Source: Haloparvum sedimenti (GTDB lineage: Archaea; Halobacteriota; Halobacteria; Halobacteriales; Haloferacaceae). From it: a stretch of DNA of 64,000 nt. Shown here piece by piece: positions 9,841-17,890 of the stretch (positions are counted from its first letter, which is position 1; each line of letters starts with the position of its first letter). The notes under the pieces were generated by a model that searched no databases, had not been told where the DNA came from, and was given only the letters and a program-made list of their open reading frames with translations. The DNA is taken from NCBI RefSeq assembly GCF_001462205.1, contig NZ_LKIR01000121.1, forward strand, positions 75,862 to 139,861. The letters run 5' to 3'. The position numbers and the translations under genes are program-made.

Positions 9841-10265
9841 CGGTCGGCGCGCGCGAGCAACGCGCGCGAGGGAGGCGGCGGCGCGGCCGCCTGCGGTGCG
9901 TTGCGGTCTCGCGGCCGCGCCGCCGCCGAGGCTGGGGAGGTGCGAGGCTGCTGTGCGGTTGCGGTGCGGGGCGGTGCGGGGCGGTGCGGGGCGGAGCGGG
10001 GCGGGGCGGTGCGGGGCGGAGCGGGGCGGTGCGGGGCGGAGCGGGGCGGTGCGGGGCGGAGCGGGGCGGAGCGGGGCGGTGCGGGGCGGTGCGGGGCGGA
10101 GCGGTGGGTGGGGCTGAAAGGGGCAGCCGGCTCGATCCGGCCCCGACGACGTAAGCACCGCAGTCCCGCGGCGACCCTGTGTCGCCGCGACTGTTCGAGG
10201 AGCGCAGCGAGGCGCGGCCGGTCGAGCCGGCTGGGGCTTTCTGGGTGGTGCTGTTCCACGCAGCA
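9841..10265 (+). repeat. interspersed structured repeat, copy 1
   Basis: This fills most of the 656-base gene-free stretch between nog1 and the MaoC gene. It is homologous, block by block, to the reverse complement of 24321-24728. The shared order is: an 8-bp CG hairpin (9848-9868); a 17-bp perfect hairpin (9874-9890 with 9911-9927) whose loop holds GCGTTGCGGTC; GAGGCTGGGGAGGTG; a GC decamer region; CTGAAAGGGGCAGCCGGCTCG; AAGCACCGCAG; GAGGAGCGCAGCGAGG; and GTCGAGCCGGCTGGGGCTTT. A long-range helix pairs 10124-10142 with 10216-10233. No credible protein is encoded; reading frames through it are Pro/Arg/Gly-rich artefacts. Function unknown. Bases 9741-9840 and 10266-10396 on either side show nothing recognisable. 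Confidence 0.8.
9961..10104 (+). repeat. GC decamer tandem array inside repeat copy 1
   Basis: About fourteen head-to-tail units of GCGGGGCGGT or GCGGGGCGGA. The tenth base alternates irregularly between T and A, and there is one GCGGGG variant. Copy 2 of the element has only about three such units at the same place, so the array is an expansion within copy 1. Confidence 0.9.
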
Positions 10266-10396
10266 GGATCTGCCGCAGTTTCAAAAACGCCCTACTGAGT
10301 GCCGGCGAGAGCGCTCGAACCGCAAACCCGCCACACGAGCTGACCGTCCCCGTTACCGTTCCTTTTGAGCCTGCCGAGAACGCCGCCGGATCAGTC

Positions 10397-10864
10397 TCAG
10401 TCCCCGTCCGGCCGCTTCAGCGACAGCACCGTGCGGTCGAACTCGCAGACGAGGGTGTCCTCCTCGCCGTCCTCCACGCGGAACGCCTCGACGTGCATCG
10501 TGACGACGCCGCGCTCGCCGTCGCTGGTCTCCCGCTTGTCGGTCACCGTCGACTGCGCGCGGATGGTGTCGCCGTGGAAGACGGGGTTCGGGTGCTCCAC
10601 CGCGTCGTACGAGAGGTTGGCGACGATGGTGCCGTCCGTCGTCTCCGGGATGGAGACGCCGACCGCGAGCGACATGGTGTAGAGCCCGTTGACCAACCGC
10701 TCCCCGAACTGCGTGTCGGCCGCGAACTCGGCGTCGAGGTGGAGCGGCTGCTGGTTCATCGTCATGTCGCAGAACTGCTGGTTGTCCGCCTCGCTCACCG
10801 TGCGCCGTCGCGCGTGCTCGATCGTCTCCCCGACGGTGAACTCCTCGTAGTAGCGTCCGCTCAT
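10397..10864 (-). CDS. MaoC-family dehydratase/hydratase
   Basis: 155-residue single hot-dog protein of the MaoC ((R)-specific enoyl-CoA hydratase-like) family. It begins RYYEEFTVGETIEHARRRTV and has NQQPLHLD (near residues 37-44), which carries the His of the hydratase motif, then a short GDTI region. It would add water to, or remove it from, a CoA-bound enoyl or hydroxyacyl substrate. Its divergent neighbour is a CitE-like CoA lyase, which suggests a beta-methylmalyl/mesaconyl-CoA type substrate, but that is inference. ATG at 10864; the longer open frame upstream runs into the neighbour's promoter. Confidence 0.85.
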   Translation of the reverse strand: MSGRYYEEFTVGETIEHARRRTVSEADNQQFCDMTMNQQPLHLDAEFAADTQFGERLVNGLYTMSLAVGVSIPETTDGTIVANLSYDAVEHPNPVFHGDTIRAQSTVTDKRETSDGERGVVTMHVEAFRVEDGEEDTLVCEFDRTVLSLKRPDGD

Positions 10865-11004
10865 GCCCGGCAGGTCCCCCGAGCGGACCAAATGTCTGTC
10901 GCCTCGCGGGCCCGGAGCGTGCGAGGGCCAACGGGACCGCGACCGGTCGCGGCCGCGCGCGCCGCGGTTCGACCTTTTTTGTCGTCTCGCGCGACAGACC
11001 GTGT

Positions 11005-11874
11005 ATGGCCAGACGCAGCCTGCTGTTCTCACCCGGGGACAGTCCCGACCTGATGCGGAAGGCGCCCGCCGCGGGCGCGGACGTGATCTGCTTCGACCTG
11101 GAGGACGCGGTCGCGCCGACGCGAAAGGACGAGGCCCGCGCGGCCGTCCGCGAGGTGCTCGCCGCGCCCGACTTCGATCCCGACGCCGAAGTCTGCGTCC
11201 GGCTGACCGCCGACGAAGCGGCGCGGGACCTCGACGCGCTCGCGGGCGAGGGATCGACCGAGTCGCCGGCGGAATCCCCCCGACTCGACGCGGTGATGCT
11301 GCCGAAGGTGGAGACCGCCCAGCGCGTCGACGACGCGGCCGCGCTGTGTGCGGAACGAGACCTCGACCTCGCGGTGTTCGCGCTGCTGGAGACGGCCGCG
11401 GGCGTGCTCCACGCGGAGGCGATCGCGGCCGCGGACGCCACCGCGGCGGTCGTCTTCGGCGCGGAGGACCTCGCGGCCGACGTGGGCGCGACGCGGACCG
11501 ACGAGGGAACCGAGGTGCTGTACGCCCGCCAGCACGTGCTGCTCGCGGCCAGCGCCGCGGGCGTCGACGCCATCGACACCGTGTTCACGGATTTCTCCGA
11601 CGAGGCGGGGCTCCGCGAGGAGACACGGTTCGCAGTCGAGCTGGGGTACGACGGCAAGCTGGCGATCCACCCGGCACAGGTGACGCCGATCAACGAGGCG
11701 TTCACGCCCGACCCGGAGCGCGTCGCGTGGGCCGAGCGCGTCCTCGACGCCCGCGAGGAGGCGGCCGCCGAAGGGAAGGGCGTCTTCGAGGTCGACGGCG
11801 AGATGATCGACGCGCCCCTCATCGCGCAGGCGGAGCGCGTTCTGGAGCGCGCTCGCGCCGCGGGACTACGCTGA
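11005..11874 (+). CDS. CitE/HpcH-family CoA ester lyase
   Basis: 289 residues, of the CitE-like (malyl-CoA/beta-methylmalyl-CoA lyase) branch of the HpcH/HpaI aldolase superfamily. Visible blocks are RSLLFSPGDSPDLMRKA, DVICFDLEDAVAP with metal-site acidic residues, LLETAAGVL, VFGAEDLAADVG and KLAIHPAQVTPINEAF. It would cleave or form a CoA thioester C-C bond with Mg2+. A Ser/Pro/Glu insert sits near residues 78-94. Divergent from the MaoC gene (140-base spacer with a T-rich promoter-like run at 10974-10980) and about 110 bases before glutamate dehydrogenase. In haloarchaea with the methylaspartate cycle such genes sit together; the other cycle genes are not seen here. Confidence 0.87.
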   Translation: MARRSLLFSPGDSPDLMRKAPAAGADVICFDLEDAVAPTRKDEARAAVREVLAAPDFDPDAEVCVRLTADEAARDLDALAGEGSTESPAESPRLDAVMLPKVETAQRVDDAAALCAERDLDLAVFALLETAAGVLHAEAIAAADATAAVVFGAEDLAADVGATRTDEGTEVLYARQHVLLAASAAGVDAIDTVFTDFSDEAGLREETRFAVELGYDGKLAIHPAQVTPINEAFTPDPERVAWAERVLDAREEAAAEGKGVFEVDGEMIDAPLIAQAERVLERARAAGLR

Positions 11875-11952
11875 TCCCCGCCGGCGGCGCACGGACACCG
11901 AGGAGACCACGCTGGACGCAGATATTGCGGCGAGTGCGACGCTGAGACGACA

Positions 11953-11960
11953 CAGTTAAC
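11953..11960 (+). promoter_or_regulatory. TATA-like box for gdhB
   Basis: CAGTTAAC is centred about 28 bases before the ATG at 11985, implying a leader of a few bases at most and separate transcription from the upstream lyase gene. Confidence 0.45.
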
Positions 11961-11984
11961 TCCGCGGCAAAAGCCGATTTCGGT

Positions 11985-13238
11985 ATGTCGGACCAAGCCA
12001 ATCCGTTCGAGAGTCTGCAGGAGCAGATCGCGGACGCGGCCGCGTATCTCGACGCCGACGAGGGGGTCATCGAGCGCCTGAGCAACCCCGAGCGGGTCCT
12101 CGAGACGAACCTCACCGTCGAGCGCGACGACGGGTCGCTGGAGACGGTTCGCGCCTACCGAGCGCAGTTCAACGGCGACCGCGGGCCGTACAAGGGGGGC
12201 ATCCGGTACCACCCGGGCGTCACGCGCGACGAGGTGAAGGCGCTCTCGGGCTGGATGGTGTACAAGTGCGCGGTCGTGGACATCCCCTACGGCGGCGGGA
12301 AGGGGGGGATCGAGATCGACCCCGACGACTACTCCGAGGCGGAGCTGGAGCGGTTGACGCGCGCCTACGCGACCGAACTCCGGCCGATGATCGGCGAGGA
12401 CCGGGACATCCCCGCGCCGGACGTCAACACCGGCCAGCGGGAGATGAACTGGATCAAGGACACCTACGAGACGCTCGAGAACACCACGGCGCCCGGCGTC
12501 ATCACGGGGAAGGCGCCCGGATCGGGCGGCTCCGCGGGCCGCGTCGAGGCGACCGGTCGGTCGGTGATGCTCGCGGCCCGCGAGGTGTTCGACTGGATCG
12601 GCGAGCAGATCGAGGGCGCGACCGTCGCGGTACAGGGGTACGGCAACGCCGGCTCGGTCGCGGCGAAACTGCTGGAGGACGTGGGCGCGAACGTCGTCGC
12701 GGTCTCCGACTCCTCCGGCGGGATCTACGATCCCCGCGGCCTCGACACGCGCGCCGTGAAGGCGCACAAAGGTGAGACCGGCTCCGTCGCCGACTACGGC
12801 GACACCGAGGCGATCAGCAACGAGGAGCTGCTGACGCTCGACGTGGACCTGCTGGTCCCCGCGGCGCTGGAGAACGCGGTCGACGCCGACCTGGCCGAGC
12901 GCGTGGAGGCGGACGTTGTCGTCGAGGCAGCGAACGGACCGCTGACGCCGGACGCCGACGACGTGCTCGCCGAGCGCGACGTCTGGGTCGTGCCGGACGT
13001 GCTGGCGAACGCCGGCGGCGTCACCGTCTCGTACTTCGAGTGGGTCCAGAACAGACAGCGCTTCTCGTGGACCGAGGACCGCGTCAACTCGGAGCTGAAG
13101 CGGGTCATCTCGGACGGGTTCGACGGACTGGTCGACGCCTACGAGGAGTACGACCTCCCGAACCTCCGGACGGCCGCGTACGTCGTCGCCATCGAGCGCG
13201 TGGTCGACGCCTACGAGCAGGGCGGCAACTGGCCCTGA
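11985..13238 (+). CDS. gdhB: glutamate dehydrogenase
   Basis: 417 residues, Glu/Leu/Phe/Val dehydrogenase family. It interconverts glutamate and 2-oxoglutarate plus ammonia with NAD(P). The N-terminal substrate domain has [12 protein letters not shown] and the catalytic lysine region [10 protein letters not shown], followed by PAPDVNTG. The C-terminal Rossmann domain has [12 protein letters not shown] near residue 215 and ends with [16 protein letters not shown], a family signature. Haloarchaea carry several paralogues; the gdhB symbol follows usual haloarchaeal naming and the coenzyme preference is not determined here. Position next to the CitE-like lyase links it to acyl-CoA/glutamate metabolism by context only. 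Confidence 0.93.
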   Translation: MSDQANPFESLQEQIADAAAYLDADEGVIERLSNPERVLETNLTVERDDGSLETVRAYRAQFNGDRGPYKGGIRYHPGVTRDEVKALSGWMVYKCAVVDIPYGGGKGGIEIDPDDYSEAELERLTRAYATELRPMIGEDRDIPAPDVNTGQREMNWIKDTYETLENTTAPGVITGKAPGSGGSAGRVEATGRSVMLAAREVFDWIGEQIEGATVAVQGYGNAGSVAAKLLEDVGANVVAVSDSSGGIYDPRGLDTRAVKAHKGETGSVADYGDTEAISNEELLTLDVDLLVPAALENAVDADLAERVEADVVVEAANGPLTPDADDVLAERDVWVVPDVLANAGGVTVSYFEWVQNRQRFSWTEDRVNSELKRVISDGFDGLVDAYEEYDLPNLRTAAYVVAIERVVDAYEQGGNWP

Positions 13239-13262
13239 TCGGCGAAACGGCTCTCTCGGGGG

Positions 13263-13643
13263 TTACTCCGCCTCGGCCGTCTCGGACAGTCGCGCGGCGA
13301 GATACGCCGCGATCGGCTCGTCCTCCTCCTCGACGAACCGCGCGACCTCCTCGCCGTCGCGCTCCACGACGACGGTGGGGATCAGCTCGATGCCGTACTC
13401 CTCGACGCCGGGGCCGGCCTTTCCCTCCGGGGTCTTCTCGACCGGGTGGTGTTCGATGCGCTCCTCGGGCACGCCCGCGGCCTCGAGCGCGGCCGCGAAC
13501 TGCGGGAGCTGCTGGCGACAGTCGATACACCAGTCGCCGCCCCACACCTTGAACACGTACTCCTCGGCCGCGAGCGCGTCGAGGACGCCCTCCTGTCCGG
13601 CCGCGTCCCACGACTCGCTCGGCTGAAGCGTCTGCAGGCTCAT
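13263..13643 (-). CDS. thioredoxin-like protein
   Basis: 126-residue thioredoxin-fold protein. The redox motif is WCIDC (Trp-Cys-Ile-Asp-Cys) in FKVWGGDWCIDCRQQLPQF near residue 35. The cis-proline loop is ELIPTVVVERDG, followed by an acidic tail. It probably acts as a cytosolic disulfide reductase. The ATG at 13643 (MSLQTLQPSESW) begins the conserved part. Open sequence upstream continues through a spacer that holds an 18-bp tandem repeat and is not coding. It converges on gdhB and diverges from cysteine synthase. Confidence 0.87.
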   Translation of the reverse strand: MSLQTLQPSESWDAAGQEGVLDALAAEEYVFKVWGGDWCIDCRQQLPQFAAALEAAGVPEERIEHHPVEKTPEGKAGPGVEEYGIELIPTVVVERDGEEVARFVEEEDEPIAAYLAARLSETAEAE

Positions 13644-13683
13644 GTCGGCGAGTACGCGGCCGACCCTCAAAAGGAGCGCGGCG

Positions 13684-13737
13684 CCGGCGAATCCGGCAGT
13701 CCCGGCGAATGCGGCACCCCCGACGAATCCGGGCCGG
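13684..13737 (+). repeat. 18-bp tandem repeat, three units
   Basis: Three consecutive 18-base units of the form CCGGCGAATCCGGCAGTC, with several substitutions. They lie in the spacer between the thioredoxin-like gene and cysteine synthase. Confidence 0.75.
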
Positions 13738-13844
13738 TGTGAGCCGGTCGGTCGGGGGTCGCTGCGGGCCGACCTCGGCCAGGTCTCCCACGCGTTTGCC
13801 GCGGTCCGGTGGGCGTTTACGTCGCGGCGGCGAACGGTGAACCG

Positions 13845-14759
13845 ATGAACGACGACATCCTGGACAGCCTCGGCTCGCCGCTGGTCCGGGTCGGGTCGCC
13901 TGCGGGAACGACCGTCGCGGCGAAGATCGAGTCGCGCAACCCCGGCGGCTCCGCGAAGGACCGCCCGGCGACGTACATGATCGAGGCCGCCGAGGAGGCC
14001 GGCGATCTCCGTCCGGGCGACGCCATCGTGGAGGCCACCTCCGGCAACACCGGCATCGGGATCGCGATGGCCGGCGCCGCGAAGGGCTACGACGTGATCA
14101 TCGTGATGCCGGCCTCGAAGTCGCCCGAGCGCCGCCGGATCATGCGCGCGTACGGCGCCGACATCGAGCTCGTGGAGGGAGACATCTCGGACGCGCGAAC
14201 TCGGGCCGACGAGATCGAGTCGGAGCGGGGCGCGGCCCAGCTCCACCAGTTCGAGAACCCCGCGAACCCCCGCGCCCACTACGAGACGACCGCCGCGGAG
14301 CTACTGGAGCAGGTCGGCGACCGGACGGTGGACGCGCTCGTCGCCGGCGTCGGCACCGGCGGCACGCTCACCGGCGTCGGGCGCCGACTCCGCGAGGCGT
14401 TCCCCGACGTGCGGATCGACGCCGTCGAGCCCGCCGAGAGCGCGGTGCTTGCCGGCGAGGAGCCGACCGGCGACGAGTTCCAGGGAATGGGGCCGGGGTT
14501 CGTCTCGCCGAACCTCGACACGGAGCTGATCGACGAGCTACACGCGGTGACGATCGAGGAGGCCGAGGCCGAGTGCCGCCGGCTCGCCCGCGAGGAGGGG
14601 ATCCTCGTCGGGCAGTCCTCCGGCGCCTCGAACCTCGCCGCGAAGGCGGTCGCCGAGGACCTCCGCGAGGAGGGTCGATACGCCGGCGACGAGCCGCTCG
14701 TTGTGACGGTCTTCTGGGACAGCGGCGAGCGCTACATGTCGACCGGGATGTTCGACTAA
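13845..14759 (+). CDS. cysK: cysteine synthase (O-acetylserine sulfhydrylase family)
   Basis: PLP enzyme of 304 residues that makes cysteine from O-acetylserine (or a related activated serine) and sulfide. The PLP lysine is Lys39 in NPGGSAKDRPA. Also present are the substrate-binding EATSGNTGIGIA, the phosphate-binding GVGTGGTLTGVGRRL, and GQSSGASNLAA with the pyridine-nitrogen-contacting serine. The ATG at 13845 (MNDDILDSLGSPL) fits family starts; an in-frame start at 13809 would add only unconserved residues. The choice between OASS-A (cysK) and cystathionine beta-synthase-like specificity cannot be settled by eye. Confidence 0.92.
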   Translation: MNDDILDSLGSPLVRVGSPAGTTVAAKIESRNPGGSAKDRPATYMIEAAEEAGDLRPGDAIVEATSGNTGIGIAMAGAAKGYDVIIVMPASKSPERRRIMRAYGADIELVEGDISDARTRADEIESERGAAQLHQFENPANPRAHYETTAAELLEQVGDRTVDALVAGVGTGGTLTGVGRRLREAFPDVRIDAVEPAESAVLAGEEPTGDEFQGMGPGFVSPNLDTELIDELHAVTIEEAEAECRRLAREEGILVGQSSGASNLAAKAVAEDLREEGRYAGDEPLVVTVFWDSGERYMSTGMFD

Positions 14760-14798
14760 GGGACACTTCTGAAACCGGGCGCCCCGTCGGGCGCCGCC

Positions 14799-15302
14799 TC
14801 ACTCGCCGCGGACGAGGTACTCCTGCTGGACGGCGACCACCTCGGCGGAGTCCTCGCAGTCGGCGTAGCGGCGGAGCGGTTCCTCGTTCAACTCGAGGAA
14901 CGTCTCGCCCCACGTGAACTTCGCGAGGACCCGCTCGGCGTGGTCGCGCTCGCCGAAGATGCAGAGCGCGGCCGCGAGCGCCTCGACCGTCGTGAGCCGC
15001 ATCGGGCGCCCGAAGTTGACCGGGTTCGCGGCGACGAGGTACGGGAGCGCGCGGTGCTCGCCCGGCATCGAGAACCGCTTCTCGCCCGCGGACTCCCACG
15101 AGCAGTCGAGCGCGACGAGCGTCCCTTCGCTGGTGTCGGCGTCCGCGGGCGAGAGCGCGCGCTCGGCGTGCGGGTTCAAAACGACGCCGTAAGGGGTCGC
15201 GCGGTCCGACCGGTGGAGGGTCGCCAGGTCGAAGCGCGCCAGCTTGCGCGCCGTGCACTTGTCGGGGTCGTCGTCGCCCTCGTACCGGACGTGGAGTTCC
15301 AC
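14799..15302 (-). CDS. tsr3: Tsr3-like rRNA aminocarboxypropyltransferase
   Basis: 167 residues of the former DUF367 family. Tsr3 transfers the aminocarboxypropyl group of SAM to a hypermodified base of small-subunit rRNA and is a ribosome-maturation factor. The sequence shows the conserved order [72 protein letters not shown] and [18 protein letters not shown]. Length matches archaeal members. The ATG at 15302 is used. It lies 43 bases downstream of the degenerate cis-prenyltransferase, in the same orientation. Confidence 0.9.
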   Translation of the reverse strand: MELHVRYEGDDDPDKCTARKLARFDLATLHRSDRATPYGVVLNPHAERALSPADADTSEGTLVALDCSWESAGEKRFSMPGEHRALPYLVAANPVNFGRPMRLTTVEALAAALCIFGERDHAERVLAKFTWGETFLELNEEPLRRYADCEDSAEVVAVQQEYLVRGE

Positions 15303-15345
15303 GACACTGGATGGGCGGCTCGGGGTGAAAAGTCGACCGCTCCGA

Positions 15346-15954
15346 TCAGCGACCGAACCGGCGCTGGCGGTTCTGAAAGTCGAGGACGGCCCGCAGGTAG
15401 TCCCGCTTCCGGAAGTCGCGCCAGTTCACGTCCGTGAAGTACAGCTCCGAGTAGACCGACTGCCAGATGGCGAAGTCGGAGAGCCGCTCCGCGCCCGTCT
15501 TGATCACCAGGTCCGGCTCCGCGGGGAAGACGAGGCGGTCGGAGATCTCCGCCTCGTCGACCGCCTCGGGGTCAAGATCGCCGTCGGCCACGTCCTCGGC
15601 GATCGACCGCACCGCGGCCGCGAACTCCCGTTTGCCGCCGAGCCCTATGCTGATCCGGATCGGGGCGTCGGCGCGCTCGGTGTCGTCGGGCGCGCGGACC
15701 GCCACCTCGAGCGGGGCGTCGACTTCGCGGAGCTCGCGCTCCAGCGTCGGGACGACCGCCTCGTCGAGCACCGAGACCATCACCGTCACGCGCTCGGCAC
15801 CGTACTCGACGGCCCATCGGAGCGCGTCCGAGAGCGTCTCGTAGGCGCCCTGTTCGAGCAGGTCGCGCTCGGTGATCACCACCGCGACGTGGGCCGGCGG
15901 GGCGGCGTCGTGGAACCGATGGCGGAGGGCGAGGTACGCGTCGTAAACTCCCAC
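15346..15954 (-). CDS. cis-prenyltransferase (UppS) family protein lacking the N-terminal active-site motif
   Basis: 202 residues. The C-terminal half is clearly of the undecaprenyl/dehydrodolichyl diphosphate synthase family: [19 protein letters not shown], then [20 protein letters not shown] and a terminal NRQRRFG. At the N-terminus, where catalytic members have a DGNRR-type motif after HVA, this protein reads [20 protein letters not shown], so the catalytic aspartate appears to be missing. It may be the accessory subunit of a heteromeric enzyme, as NgBR/Nus1 is in eukaryotes. The start is GTG at 15954, supported by a weak TATA-like stretch at 15977-15986. It diverges from the DUF92 gene. 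Confidence 0.82.
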   Translation of the reverse strand: MGVYDAYLALRHRFHDAAPPAHVAVVITERDLLEQGAYETLSDALRWAVEYGAERVTVMVSVLDEAVVPTLERELREVDAPLEVAVRAPDDTERADAPIRISIGLGGKREFAAAVRSIAEDVADGDLDPEAVDEAEISDRLVFPAEPDLVIKTGAERLSDFAIWQSVYSELYFTDVNWRDFRKRDYLRAVLDFQNRQRRFGR

Positions 15955-16064
15955 GCTCGGGTCGTGGCGGCCCCGAGCCAAAAGTTCGCGGGTCCGGGAC
16001 CTCGCCCCGGCGTCGGCCTCGGACGGCCGACTCCCGAGGCATCGGCGGAGTGTGCGGTTCGGGA

Positions 16065-16072
16065 CCGTTAAG
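16065..16072 (+). promoter_or_regulatory. TATA-like box for the DUF92 gene
   Basis: CCGTTAAG is centred about 28 bases before the GTG at 16097. It supports that GTG as the true, nearly leaderless start rather than the upstream in-frame codon at 16052. Confidence 0.5.
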
Positions 16073-16096
16073 TGCGCGTCGGGGGAATCCCGGGGT

Positions 16097-17416
16097 GTGA
16101 ATCGGAGGACACGGCGCGCCGCGGCGTTCGCGGCGGTGTCGCTGCTCGCGCTTGCCGCCCCGCTTTTGGGGCCGGCGGCGCCCGCCCCGTTCGCGGCCGT
16201 GGCCATCCTCGCGGCGTTCGTGGTTCGCGAGGGGCGGCTGTTCGAGCTGTTCGCGCGCCCCGGCGACCGCCGGGACCGCCGGCTCAACGGTCTGGCGGGC
16301 TTCGCGCTCGGCGCGACCGGACTCGCGGTGTTCGCGAGCATCCCGGCCGTCTCGCTCTCGCCCGCCGTGTTCGCGGCCGCCGTGCTCATCGTCGGTGTCG
16401 GCAACCTCGGGACGCAAGCGGCCCGCGAGCACACCGACGAGGAGTTCCTCCACGCGACCGGCTTCGTGCTGCTGGGATCGATCGGCGGCCTCCTCGCGCT
16501 CGTGGCCGTCTCCGCGGGGGTTGGCGCGTCGGTCCGACTGCCGGCGTTCGTCTTCCTCGCCACCTCGGGGGCGCTCGCGGCCGCGTTGCTGCGGAGCGTC
16601 CTGCTGGAACAGGACGACCCCGTCGTGATGGTCTCCGTGGGCCTGCTCTGCTGGCTGTTCGCGGCCCTGGTCGTCGACGTGACGCTCGCGAGGATCGGTA
16701 TCGCGCTGGCGGTCACGGCCGCGCTCGGGTACGTCTCCTACGCGCTCGGCACCGCCTCGGTCGCGGGGATGCTCACCGGCGTGCTGCTCGGACTCGTTAC
16801 CATCGTGCTCGGCGGATTCGGCTGGTTCGCGGCGCTCATCGCCTTCTACGCGGTGGGGGGACTCGCCTCCAAGTTCCGCTTCGAGGAGAAGGCCGAGCGC
16901 GGCGTCGCACAGGAGAACGAGGGTGCCCGCGGCACGGGCAACGTGCTGGCCAACTCCGCGGTCGCGCTCGTCGCCGTGGTGGGCTACGCTGCGACCGACC
17001 ACGCGGCGATGCCCGCCGACCCCTTCGTCTTCGCGTTCGCGGGCGCGGTCGCGACCGCGATGGCGGACACCCTCTCCTCGGAGATCGGCGGCCTCTTCGA
17101 CAACCCTCGGCTCGTCACCACGCTCGAACGCGTGCCGCCGGGGACCGACGGCGCGATCACCCTGCAGGGCGAACTCGCGGGCATCGCCGGCGCCGGGCTC
17201 GTCGGCGCGCTCGCCGCGATAGGAATGCCCGTCGGCGACCCCCTGGTCGGCGGCGGCGTCGTCGTGGGGGCCGGCTTCGCGGGGATGACCGTCGACAGCC
17301 TGCTCGGCGCGCTTGTCGAGGGCGACCGGATCGGCAACCAGACCGTCAACTTCCTCGCGACGCTGTCGGGCGCGCTCGTCGCGGTCGCCCTCGCGTTCGG
17401 GGTGGTGCTGTCGTGA
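16097..17416 (+). CDS. DUF92 membrane protein (phytyl-phosphate kinase-like)
   Basis: 439 residues with about a dozen hydrophobic segments. The C-terminal half is the DUF92/TIGR00297 domain: GGLASKFRFEEKAERGVAQE, then GAVATAMADTLSSEIGGLF and ITLQGELAGIAGAGLVGAL. Characterised relatives in cyanobacteria and plants (VTE6) phosphorylate phytyl phosphate, so a polyprenyl-phosphate or CTP-dependent lipid kinase role is possible but unproven in archaea. The unusual N-terminal half is also membrane-embedded. GTG start at 16097. The stop overlaps the GTG start of the following acetyltransferase, and the gene diverges from a cis-prenyltransferase-like gene, which fits isoprenoid-lipid metabolism. Confidence 0.82.
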   Translation: MNRRTRRAAAFAAVSLLALAAPLLGPAAPAPFAAVAILAAFVVREGRLFELFARPGDRRDRRLNGLAGFALGATGLAVFASIPAVSLSPAVFAAAVLIVGVGNLGTQAAREHTDEEFLHATGFVLLGSIGGLLALVAVSAGVGASVRLPAFVFLATSGALAAALLRSVLLEQDDPVVMVSVGLLCWLFAALVVDVTLARIGIALAVTAALGYVSYALGTASVAGMLTGVLLGLVTIVLGGFGWFAALIAFYAVGGLASKFRFEEKAERGVAQENEGARGTGNVLANSAVALVAVVGYAATDHAAMPADPFVFAFAGAVATAMADTLSSEIGGLFDNPRLVTTLERVPPGTDGAITLQGELAGIAGAGLVGALAAIGMPVGDPLVGGGVVVGAGFAGMTVDSLLGALVEGDRIGNQTVNFLATLSGALVAVALAFGVVLS

Positions 17417-17886
17417 CCACCGGCGAGGCGACCGCAGCCCCGCGCGTCCGACACGCCCGGCCGGCAGAAGCCGCGTCGGTCGAGCGACTCCAGACGCACC
17501 TTCGGGACCCGAGCCCGGACCTGCTGGCGTACGGCCTCGCGATGGGCGACGTGCTCGTCTCGGTCACGGGGAGGGAATCCGCCGGAGCCACCGGCGCCGG
17601 GGCGGGACCCGACATGCCCGTCGGATACCTGCTCCCAGTCCACGGCCCGGAGGCGCTCCACCTCGGCGAGCTCGCGGTCGCACCTGAGTTCCGGCGACAG
17701 GGTCGCGCCCGCGGTCTGCTCGAAACCGCGATAGCCGCGGCGACCGGTCCCGTCACGCTCCTGGTCGCTCCGGAGAACGAGGCGGCGCGGGCGCTCTACG
17801 AAGATCTGGACTTCGAGGTCGCGGAGCGTCGCGAGGGCGCGTACCCGGACGGCGACGCGCTGCTGTACCGGCTCGACGAAGAGTAG
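17413..17886 (+). CDS. GNAT-family N-acetyltransferase
   Basis: 157 residues. The acetyl-CoA binding motif A of the GNAT fold is visible as LHLGELAVAPEFRRQGRARGLL, where the R/Q-x-x-G-x-G/A pattern contacts the pyrophosphate. Motif B follows as NEAARALYEDLDFEVAERRE. Substrate unknown. The GTG at 17413 overlaps the TGA of the DUF92 gene (GTGA arrangement), so the two are probably co-translated. A Gly/Ala-rich insert lies near residues 57-68. It ends 4 bases from the converging dnaG stop. Confidence 0.85.
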   Translation: MTTGEATAAPRVRHARPAEAASVERLQTHLRDPSPDLLAYGLAMGDVLVSVTGRESAGATGAGAGPDMPVGYLLPVHGPEALHLGELAVAPEFRRQGRARGLLETAIAAATGPVTLLVAPENEAARALYEDLDFEVAERREGAYPDGDALLYRLDEE

Positions 17887-17890
17887 GTCG

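Noticed and set aside
8751-10259. 502-residue minus-strand open frame over nog1 and the GC repeat
   Set aside because: It is Pro/Arg/Ser-Ala-rich and antisense to nog1 in its first part; the rest reads through the decamer array. No family match.
10353-12767. 804-residue minus-strand frame across MaoC, CitE-like and gdhB genes
   Set aside because: Composed of Arg/Ala/Ser-rich antisense translation of real genes in a GC-rich genome.
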